A stretch of DNA of 16,368 nucleotides from Bacteroidota bacterium. GTDB lineage: Bacteria; Bacteroidota; Bacteroidia; Chitinophagales; Saprospiraceae. Below are positions 1 through 5,576 of the stretch, in pieces. Location of the stretch: NCBI GenBank assembly GCA_029573365.1, contig JAKQGD010000025.1, positions 1 through 16,368 of the forward strand, in the 5' to 3' direction. The position numbers and the translations under genes are program-made. The first letter of the stretch is position 1. The number at the start of each line of letters is the position of its first letter. The notes under the pieces were generated by a model. That model made no database searches, was not told the DNA's origin, and saw only the letters and a list, made by a program, of their open reading frames with translations.

Positions 1-61
1 ACGATTATATGAATAACTTATGAATATTTACAATTGTTTACAATAATTTAATGTACAATCA

Positions 62-92
62 TTTGTTTATCAATGTTTTCTGACTATTTTTG
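62..92 (+). promoter_or_regulatory. Bacteroidota-type promoter of the first T9SS cargo gene
   Basis: A TTTG at 62-65 is followed after exactly 19 nt by TATTTTTG at 85-92. This matches the known Bacteroidota primary sigma consensus (-33 TTTG, -7 TAnnTTTG). The transcript would start near position 99 and leave a leader of about 38 nt before the ATG at 137. The flanking DNA is AT-rich. The match is seen in the sequence; its use as a promoter is inferred. Confidence 0.7.
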
Positions 93-136
93 ACCCACCA
101 TTATATTAATTCATTAACTAATTATTTTTACCAATC

Positions 137-1252
137 ATGAGAAAGTTTTTTGTGTTACCATCTATTAATCGACTATTCTTAAATTCGCTAAGTTTTATTT
201 ACATTCCATGCATTTTGATTTCAACCATGTCTTCATCTTTAATTGGACAAACAATCACGGAGACAATGGGAACAGTTTCTGGAACTACTGCAATTTCAGT
301 TCATGAAGCCAACAATGGGTTTGATAATGATAATTTAACTTTCTCAGGGTCAGGGGATATTAGAAACACATCTTTGGAATCCGATAACACAGCTAATGTT
401 TTATTTAATGCAACTCCGGAAGACATAATTGTATCTGGTTTAAACTCCACCGCCACGTCAATTAATGTTACCATTACACTGTGGAAATCAACTAATGCTG
501 AAAATGGTTCAAACTTTTTTGTGGAGTACAGCACGGATGGAAGTAATTTTACTGGAACTTTGAGTCCAACCATGCCCACTGGAAGTGGAACCACGGGCGT
601 TTATAACGACTACTCTTTAAATTTTACCTCTATCCCTCAAGGTATAAAAGCTTTTAGATTTAGAGCAAACGGAGCAACCACCAATTTTAGACTTGGTAAA
701 TTCGTTTTAACTCCATCAGGAGGATTATTGCCAGTAAGTATTAATAGGGTCATTATTCTCAAGAGCAATAAGTTTAATGAAATTAATTGGTCTTGCCTTT
801 CCGAGACCAACAACGACTTCTTTACCATAGAGAGGTCAGCAGACGGCAGCACCTTTGAGGCCATAGGTACCATCAAAGGGGCGGGCAACTCATCCAGGGA
901 GATCACCTACGAGGTTACCGATGAGGCTCCATTAAGAGGTTTAAACTACTACCGCATCAAACAGACGGACTTTGACGGCAAATATTCTTACTCAGAGGTC
1001 CGCTCTGTGAGATTTACAGATGCTTCTACTATCACAGTATCTCCCCGCACCACCGAGGGCAGGATATACGTCACCACCGACATGGAGGACTATGAGGTAT
1101 CTGTACTTACGGCCTCCGGAGCAAGGGTCCGCACCTTAAGCGGCCTAAGTGCCGACCAGTCTATCAGCATCGAGGACCTGCAGCCGGGCATCTATTTCAT
1201 CAGAGTGAGCAGTGGCACACACAGCGAGACTGTACGGGTCATCAAAATCTGA
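137..1252 (+). CDS. T9SS type A sorting-domain secreted protein
   Basis: A 371-residue exported protein. The N-terminus has basic residues (MRKFF) followed by an unusually long signal region with a hydrophobic core at about residues 14-37 and a likely cleavage after SLIGQ (38). Residues about 40-195 form a Thr/Ser/Asn-rich beta-strand passenger of unknown function. After the linker LLPVS (197-201) comes a fibronectin-like segment common in Bacteroidota cargo (TNNDFFTIERS...YYRIKQTDFDGKYSYSEVRSV, about 224-291). The last ~75 residues are a type A sorting tail with VSPRTTEGRI, DLQPGIYFIRV and VRVIKI. By family knowledge, such proteins cross the outer membrane through the type IX system and have the tail removed, often with attachment to A-LPS. 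The passenger region is visibly AT-rich, while the tail is GC-richer. The nearest upstream promoter is at 62-92, and a terminator lies 40 bp after the stop. The tail call is secure; the passenger role is unknown. Confidence 0.88.
   Translation: MRKFFVLPSINRLFLNSLSFIYIPCILISTMSSSLIGQTITETMGTVSGTTAISVHEANNGFDNDNLTFSGSGDIRNTSLESDNTANVLFNATPEDIIVSGLNSTATSINVTITLWKSTNAENGSNFFVEYSTDGSNFTGTLSPTMPTGSGTTGVYNDYSLNFTSIPQGIKAFRFRANGATTNFRLGKFVLTPSGGLLPVSINRVIILKSNKFNEINWSCLSETNNDFFTIERSADGSTFEAIGTIKGAGNSSREITYEVTDEAPLRGLNYYRIKQTDFDGKYSYSEVRSVRFTDASTITVSPRTTEGRIYVTTDMEDYEVSVLTASGARVRTLSGLSADQSISIEDLQPGIYFIRVSSGTHSETVRVIKI
800..1245 (+). repeat. Copy 1 of the 446-bp T9SS tail direct repeat
   Basis: This stretch aligns with 2587-3032 over exactly the same length with no net indel, starting at TCCGAGACCAACAA and ending two bases before the final codons. 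Conservation at the base level is patchy. It is near identical around 859-905 (ACCATCAAAGGGGCGGGCAA and onward) and over 1142-1245, where I count four differences in 104 bases. The part between (about 1020-1140) has diverged much more. The passenger regions upstream of the repeat do not align. The pattern suggests gene conversion or cassette shuffling of the sorting tail. Confidence 0.85.
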
Positions 1253-1292
1253 TCATACATATAATATAACACACCTTATAACGAAAATTAAG

Positions 1293-1316
1293 AAAGCCCC
1301 ACTGTGGGGCTTTTTT
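1293..1316 (+). terminator. Rho-independent terminator of the first cargo gene
   Basis: A perfect 9-bp stem, AAAGCCCCA (1293-1301) against TGGGGCTTT (1305-1313), closes a 3-nt loop CTG and runs into a T tract (1311-1316). It lies 40 bp after the stop at 1252, so the two cargo genes are probably transcribed separately. Confidence 0.9.
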
Positions 1317-1602
1317 ATTGCAACAAAAACACATGATAATTTTATTTAATGTGAATAGATGGGTTTGCAAACATTTATTGTGTGTCAAAAGTTTTTATCA
1401 TTACAATTGCAATAATATATCGTCATTTATCACTATAATTTTCTTTTATTTTTATTATTTTATTTTTACAAAATAATTGTGTCCCTTTTAATTTAAATTC
1501 GTCTTAATATTTTAGCGACACACCTTAAATATCAGAATTACGGCCTCGGCCTATCTGACAATAACAATCCAATTTATTAACTAACCAGTCAATACTTTTT
1601 AC
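1317..1602. other. AT-rich intergenic region before the second cargo gene
   Basis: No coding region is visible. It holds a perfect 10-bp palindrome GTTTGCAAAC (1363-1372) and an inverted repeat ATTATTTT / AAAATAAT (1454-1461 / 1470-1477, 8-nt spacer), either of which could be an operator or chance in AT-rich DNA. No TAnnTTTG box with correct spacing was found; TATTTTAG near 1508 is the closest. The motif TTTATTAACTAA (1573-1584) just before the ATG resembles TTCATTAACTAA (110-121) in front of the first cargo gene. Confidence 0.5.
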
Positions 1603-3039
1603 ATGAGAAAGTTTTATGCAGTTTTTATTGTTTTATTTTCATCAAGTTTTAGCATCGCTCAAACTTGCGTAGTTGGCCTCAATTCTACAACACTTTCCGG
1701 ATTTGTCACTGCCAATGCAGGCTCGGGAGGAGCAAATGCTGTCAAGCAACACATTGCAGACATATACAATGAAACAACTAACTCATGCTCTCCTGGAGGA
1801 ATTGCTGATATTACCATCAATTATGGTGTTGAAGCCACTTTTGACCAATATGGAGGTACTGTCATTGACCAATGGGCTGGGACAACCCATGATGTTTCTG
1901 TTGCAGCCAACGGCATAGTTGGAAGAAATCCTATGGGTGCTTCCACAACAAACGAATCTAGCCCTGGTGACGTACGTTGTTATTATATCGAAGTGCTTTT
2001 TGCTCCTCATATGAACAACATCACGGCAGGTAATTTTTCTGTGCAAACATCAAGCACAAACACAGAAGGAGAGGCATATGAATCAACAGCCATCGAATTC
2101 TACAATTCCAGTGGAACTGCCTTCAGCCCTGCGACTTATTCTGGGTATTTTGCTTCTGCCAATAATGGAACAGGTTGTCACATATCAAATACACCTTCTG
2201 TAAATTCAAGTCCATGGTCAGGTGGTATGGGAACATTTTTATCACAAAGTACGTCCACCGTACAGTATGGAGGTACTGAAGGAATGAATGGTGACGCTTG
2301 TAATCCAATAGCTCTCACCGCTGGCCCATACGATGGATCAGGATACAATGTTTTGCCTACGAATACAGGACTTACATCAACTAGTAAAATAGGAGGTTTC
2401 AAATTTAAGACTTGCCTTGAAGATGTAGCAAGAGCAGCAACAACCGGAACAAACACAACAACCAGTACTAACTTTACCTCCAGACTTATCAGTTTTACAA
2501 TTCAAGGCAGTCCATTGCCTGTACAGATCAAGGATTTAAGCGTTATTAAAAATGAAAACTCTTCCCTGCTCTCCTTCTCCACCGCCTCCGAGACCAACAA
2601 TGACTTTTTTATAATCGAAAGGTCAGCTGACGGAGCAGCCTATGAGGCCATAGGCACCATCAAAGGGGCGGGCAACTCATCCAGGGAGATTACTTACGAA
2701 TATACCGATGAGGCACCACTTAAAGGCATCAACTACTACCGCATCAAGCAGACCGACTTTGATGGCAAATACTCCTACTCGGAGGTAAGGTCGGTACGGT
2801 TTACGGACGGAGCCTCAGTGACCGTATCACCACGTACCACCGAAGGCAGGGTAGATATAACCACCGATATGGAAGATTATAACGTAGAAGTGTACACAGC
2901 GGCAGGAGCACAGGTAAAAGCATTTACAGGCCTGAGTGCCGACCAGTCTATCAGCATCGAGGACCTGCAGCCCGGCATCTATTTCATCAGAGTGAGCAGT
3001 GGCACACACAGCGAGACTGTAAGGGTGATCAAGTTGTAA
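1603..3039 (+). CDS. T9SS type A sorting-domain secreted protein
   Basis: A 478-residue exported protein. It has a clear signal peptide MRKFYAVFIVLFSSSFSIAQ, with cleavage expected after Q20. The passenger (about 21-300) is rich in Gly, Ser, Thr and Asn and contains several cysteines (CVVG near 22; others in the middle), and I do not recognise a family. After PLPVQI comes the same fibronectin-like segment as in the upstream gene, then a type A T9SS sorting tail ending DLQPGIYFIRV...VRVIKL. Only the first codons (MRKF) and the last ~149 residues resemble the upstream gene; the passengers are unrelated. The role is inferred to be secretion through the type IX system and surface display or release. 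A strong terminator follows 24 bp after the stop. The ATG at 1603 is chosen because it starts the signal peptide directly. Confidence 0.88.
   Translation: MRKFYAVFIVLFSSSFSIAQTCVVGLNSTTLSGFVTANAGSGGANAVKQHIADIYNETTNSCSPGGIADITINYGVEATFDQYGGTVIDQWAGTTHDVSVAANGIVGRNPMGASTTNESSPGDVRCYYIEVLFAPHMNNITAGNFSVQTSSTNTEGEAYESTAIEFYNSSGTAFSPATYSGYFASANNGTGCHISNTPSVNSSPWSGGMGTFLSQSTSTVQYGGTEGMNGDACNPIALTAGPYDGSGYNVLPTNTGLTSTSKIGGFKFKTCLEDVARAATTGTNTTTSTNFTSRLISFTIQGSPLPVQIKDLSVIKNENSSLLSFSTASETNNDFFIIERSADGAAYEAIGTIKGAGNSSREITYEYTDEAPLKGINYYRIKQTDFDGKYSYSEVRSVRFTDGASVTVSPRTTEGRVDITTDMEDYNVEVYTAAGAQVKAFTGLSADQSISIEDLQPGIYFIRVSSGTHSETVRVIKL
2587..3032 (+). repeat. Copy 2 of the 446-bp T9SS tail direct repeat
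   Basis: Pairs with 800-1245 at equal length. The last 104 bases (2929-3032) differ from copy 1 at only four positions by eye, including an uninterrupted identical run from the TATTTCATCAGAGTGAGCAG segment through GAGACTGTA. The preceding ~120 bases (about 2810-2928) are much more diverged. A change in similarity this abrupt within one domain is easier to explain by recombination with other tail copies in the genome than by uniform selection. Confidence 0.85.
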
Positions 3040-3063
3040 TACCTTACCAAAATAATAGCTAAG

Positions 3064-3093
3064 AAGAGCCTCCTTTGTGGGGCTCTTTTTTTT
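3064..3093 (+). terminator. Rho-independent terminator of the second cargo gene
   Basis: AAGAGCCTC (3064-3072) pairs with GGGGCTCTT (3079-3087; one G-T wobble) around a 6-nt loop and is followed by a T run to 3093. It lies 24 bp after the stop codon. Confidence 0.88.
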
Positions 3094-3099
3094 GTCTCA

Positions 3100-3310
3100 A
3101 GCGGTGGGAGGGATTAAACTTTCTTAGCGGTGGGACGGCGGGAACTTACTTTTTTAGCGGTGGTACAGCGAAAAGCCGTCCGACCGCAGGGGCTTCTTGC
3201 TTCCGGTCGGATGCCTTCAGGGCATCCCACCGGTAATGAGAGAACTTTTGTGATGTGAACTTAGCGGTGGGACGGTACAAAACCGTATGACCGCAGGGGC
3301 AGGACATCCG
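3100..3310. repeat. Cluster of AGCGGTGG structured intergenic repeats
   Basis: The core AGCGGTGG occurs four times (3100, 3126, 3156, 3263), with TAGCGGTGG(G/T)AC in the last three. Two copies extend into complete units of identical geometry. Unit A (3157-3187) is GCGGT-3-ACAGC-5-GCCGT-3-ACCGC. Unit B (3264-3294) is GCGGT-3-ACGGT-5-ACCGT-3-ACCGC. Each folds as an outer 5-bp stem, a symmetric 3x3 internal loop, an inner 5-bp stem and a 5-nt loop, then the shared tail AGGGGC. The inner stem shows one compensatory pair change (C-G in A, T-A in B) and one A-C mismatch in unit A. The cluster is GC-rich in an AT-rich gap. No protein is encoded. The family is unrecognised; it is REP-like in character. 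Confidence 0.75.
3203..3233. repeat. Long imperfect hairpin between the two repeat units
   Basis: CCGGTCGGATGCC (3203-3215) and GGCATCCCACCGG (3221-3233) pair over 13 positions with a single C-C mismatch around the 5-nt loop TTCAG. There is no T tract on either side, so it is not a normal intrinsic terminator. It sits between units A and B of the AGCGGTGG cluster and may be part of the same composite element. Confidence 0.7.
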
Positions 3311-3331
3311 ATAGTAAATGTAAATTGATAT

Positions 3332-3369
3332 AAAAAACAAAGGCTTCTCAACTGTTTGAGAAGCCTTTG
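3332..3369 (-). terminator. Minus-strand rho-independent terminator without a recognised gene
   Basis: A perfect 14-bp stem, CAAAGGCTTCTCAA (3338-3351) with TTGAGAAGCCTTTG (3356-3369), closes the 4-nt loop CTGT. Read on the minus strand, it runs into six T residues (3337-3332). The plus-strand side has no T run, so it points at a transcript coming from the right (between about 3370 and 3900). No convincing minus-strand gene is found there. Confidence 0.8.
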
Positions 3370-3410
3370 AGCGAACCTAAAATATTATTTTTTAAAATTT
3401 TCTCAAGAAG

Positions 3411-3444
3411 TGGGGGAAGAGAGACCTGGCGGAATCTCCCCCCA
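3411..3444. repeat. GC-rich stem-loop
   Basis: TGGGGG (3411-3416) pairs with CCCCCA (3439-3444). After a 2-nt bulge, GAGA (3419-3422) pairs with TCTC (3435-3438), leaving a 12-nt loop. It stands out as a GC island inside AT-rich DNA and would lie near the 3' end of the putative minus-strand transcript, about 40 nt before its terminator. Confidence 0.5.
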
Positions 3445-3475
3445 TAATGCACCCGTTATTGAAAATTTTATTTCT

Positions 3476-3541
3476 TTAAATGCCTTCATTTTCGTCATCA
3501 ACAATACCAAGCAGATTCAATATATAAGTGATCAAGTCCAT
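3476..3541 (-). CDS. Possible 21-residue peptide
   Basis: ATG at 3541-3539 opens a 22-codon frame ending TAA at 3478-3476. The peptide begins MDLITYILNLLGIV and ends DDENEGI: a hydrophobic or amphipathic helix followed by an acidic tail. A purine-rich AAAACAAAAGAC precedes the ATG. The only support beyond length is a second, similar short frame upstream on the same strand (TTG at 3773, LITYAFRVASPEDVEGF, stop at 3722-3720). The two share TTGAT(T/C)ACTTAT, LITY and an acidic -EG(F/I)-stop end. Function unknown, and chance is quite possible. Confidence 0.25.
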   Translation of the reverse strand: MDLITYILNLLGIVDDENEGI

Positions 3542-3870
3542 GTCTTTTGTTTTTACTTATTAATTAATTTAACCCGAAATTGTAAGACAAAAATACAGGG
3601 TCTTTTCATTAAATGTTTTAACAATCGTCAAGGACATTTTATATCAACTTTTTCTGAAATTCCTCTTTCGGAAAAACATATATGTCTAGTAATCAGTTAT
3701 TTATATTATCTGAAACTTGTTAAAAACCTTCTACATCTTCAGGTGACGCCACTCGAAATGCATAAGTAATCAAATGTTTTTAGCTTTTTCGAAACTCACA
3801 TTATACCGGTTTCGACCAGCTGTCAAACTACTTTTTCAACATCAATATGGGTTTTAAATGGGTTATGGTG

Positions 3871-3878
3871 CAAAGATA
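3871..3878 (-). promoter_or_regulatory. Candidate minus-strand -7 box
   Basis: Read on the minus strand, 3878-3871 is TATCTTTG, a full match to TAnnTTTG. No TTTG lies at the expected 19-20 nt upstream; the nearest (TTTTTG) is about 26 nt away, so it is a half-match only. It would drive the unit ending at the terminator 3332-3369. Confidence 0.3.
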
Positions 3879-4005
3879 AATGCATTCTTAAATAAATCTT
3901 TTATCAAAAATTATTGTTTTTTTATATATTTTTAAGCCTGTAAATTATTTTAGTTATATACACATTATATTGTTTATCAGTACGTTGCAGTTTCAATAAC
4001 TCCCC

Positions 4006-5520
4006 ATGGAATTAATAAAAACCCTGTACCAACTCAAAAAAGACATCGCTGACCGAAGGTCGGATGTAGCTTTTGCCGGCAAACTGGACCGCTTTGAAGC
4101 CTTAATTGACGCAGACCCTGACCTGGATGACTGCAAAGCCGTAATGTATCTTTATGGCAAGAAAAAAGTCACTATGGCATACAGGGCTCTAAAATACCGA
4201 ATGGAAGAAAGACTCATGAATGACCTGATCAAATACAGTTCAGAAGAAAAAAACACAAGGTCCCGGGTCTACATGAAAATAGTCGTGGATAAATATTTAC
4301 TTGTGGCCAGCCTGATCATGAAAAATTTCCAAAGAAAATCAGCCATCCCCATTTTGGAAAAAGCTTTGGGCATCGCAGAAAAATACAGCTATCCGGCAGA
4401 AGTACTCTCAATAGCCAAAACCCTTTCAAACCATTATGGATTTGTCGAGGTAGACCGTAAAAAAATGACATACTTCCTTGACATGGCAAGAAGGGTTTCA
4501 GCTACTGTTCATGCCGAAACCTACGTTTCTGAGTGTTACGTCATTGTATCTAACCTGGTCTATATGACTAAAGGGGCTTACACAAAAAAGCAGATTTCAG
4601 AAATCAAGGAAATGACTATAAAACTCCAAAAGATTAAAGCTGAACACAGGTCAAATTATATACTATTCAATACTAACGATATTATAAATTTTTATTACCA
4701 GGTCATAGGAGATTTTCAGGGCTCATTAAGACTTGGCTATGAAAGTTTGGAAGAAATTCTTGCACTGGATAACAATGACCTTTTTGGCGTTTTTAAGTGC
4801 AAATTCAATATCTCGGTATCTCACTTTTACCTTCAGCATTATGATGAGGCGGACTGGTGGTTTGAGGATACACTTAAAATTTTGACCAAGGGTACACCCA
4901 ACTGGTTTCATGTAACCCTGATACAATTTTTAAATCACCTGTATGCCGGCAAGCTTGATAAACTTGCCCAATTGACTCTCGAGGTCATAAACAACAATAA
5001 CTTAAAGAAAAATCCATATTTTCACGAACTCTGGGAGGTAAGAGAAGCTTTCTTCCAACTGCTGTTAAAAGTCGGAAAGATCAACCTCCAGCCTGAGCAG
5101 AATAAATTTGTAAGGCCATTTTCTTTGATAAGATTTTTAAACAATCTGCCCCACCATGCCAAAGACAAATCAGGACTTAATATTACTATCCTTATCCTTC
5201 AGGTAATTTTTTTGCTTCTCGACCGTAAATACAACCAAATCATAGACAGGGTAGATGCACTTACACAGTACACCTACAGATATCTTCGCAATGACGATAC
5301 ATTCCGTTCAAACTGTTTTATCAAGATGCTCATCCTCATGGAAAAAGCAGATTTTCATCTGGTACGCACCAGGACCATGACAGACGGGCTTTACAGGAAG
5401 CTGACAGGGTCCCGCATAATTACAGACATTAAAAACCCTCAGGTGGAAATCATGCCTTATGACTATTTGTGGAACATCATTCTGGAAATTCTGGAAACCA
5501 ACCATAAAAAAGGCAGGTAG
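4006..5520 (+). CDS. Uncharacterised 504-residue alpha-helical (TPR-like) protein
   Basis: I do not recognise a named family. There is no signal peptide or membrane segment, so a cytosolic location is expected. The sequence is almost entirely predicted helix: an N-terminal helical region with heptad-like charge (MELIKTLYQLKKDIADRR), then paired helices of roughly 35-45 residues resembling degenerate TPRs, for example SAIPILEKALGIAEKYSY (about 113-130), FLDMARRVSATVHAETYVSE and YDEADWWFEDTLKILTKG. The C-terminus ends with an acidic/aromatic motif EIMPYDYLWNIILEILE (about 481-497). There is no DNA-binding or enzymatic motif. Rap/RRNPP-like or scaffold solenoids would look similar, but nothing here proves that. 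Its start at 4006 follows an AT-rich leader with no Shine-Dalgarno sequence, which is normal for Bacteroidota. It converges on the exported TPR gene with 56 bp between stops. Confidence 0.8.
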   Translation: MELIKTLYQLKKDIADRRSDVAFAGKLDRFEALIDADPDLDDCKAVMYLYGKKKVTMAYRALKYRMEERLMNDLIKYSSEEKNTRSRVYMKIVVDKYLLVASLIMKNFQRKSAIPILEKALGIAEKYSYPAEVLSIAKTLSNHYGFVEVDRKKMTYFLDMARRVSATVHAETYVSECYVIVSNLVYMTKGAYTKKQISEIKEMTIKLQKIKAEHRSNYILFNTNDIINFYYQVIGDFQGSLRLGYESLEEILALDNNDLFGVFKCKFNISVSHFYLQHYDEADWWFEDTLKILTKGTPNWFHVTLIQFLNHLYAGKLDKLAQLTLEVINNNNLKKNPYFHELWEVREAFFQLLLKVGKINLQPEQNKFVRPFSLIRFLNNLPHHAKDKSGLNITILILQVIFLLLDRKYNQIIDRVDALTQYTYRYLRNDDTFRSNCFIKMLILMEKADFHLVRTRTMTDGLYRKLTGSRIITDIKNPQVEIMPYDYLWNIILEILETNHKKGR

Positions 5521-5576
5521 TCCAAAAGCTTGTTTATTTATATTTCCGGCTCAGGGTGCAGGAATCCTGATTCAGA

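Larger units (their letters stand above)
3370..3870 (-). other. Candidate orphan minus-strand transcription unit
   Basis: A roughly 500-nt AT-rich stretch lies between a minus-strand TATCTTTG box (3878-3871) and the terminator at 3332-3369. No known RNA signature (tmRNA, RNase P, SRP, 6S) was seen. It contains a hairpin at 3411-3444, one short minus ORF at 3476-3541, and one minus frame (3776 down to about 3490) with protein-like runs such as LITYAFRVASPEDVEGF and LLDIYVFPKEEFQKKLI separated by several stops. It may be an untranslated RNA, a small-peptide transcript or a decayed gene. The plus-strand ORF across the region has no sequence support as a gene. Confidence 0.3.

Noticed and set aside
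3100..3310. CRISPR-like array
   Set aside because: The repeated cores are unevenly spaced, contain internal paired arms, and lack spacers of uniform length; no cas gene is nearby.
3410..3769. Plus-strand open frame of 119 codons
   Set aside because: It lies in AT-rich DNA with Phe/Ile/Leu/Asn/Lys-heavy composition, begins inside a GC hairpin, has no signal peptide, domain or conserved neighbour, and opposes a minus-strand terminator. Most likely a chance frame.
3780..3850. Possible tmRNA 5' end (CCGGTTTCGACCAGCTG on the plus strand)
   Set aside because: Only the GGTTTCGAC-like core fits. No alanine-tRNA-like 3' half, tag peptide or acceptor end was found within 400 nt on either strand.
5521..5576. 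Terminator between the convergent helical-repeat genes
   Set aside because: Only a short CAGG-AAT-CCTG hairpin is present, without a T tract on either side; too weak to call.
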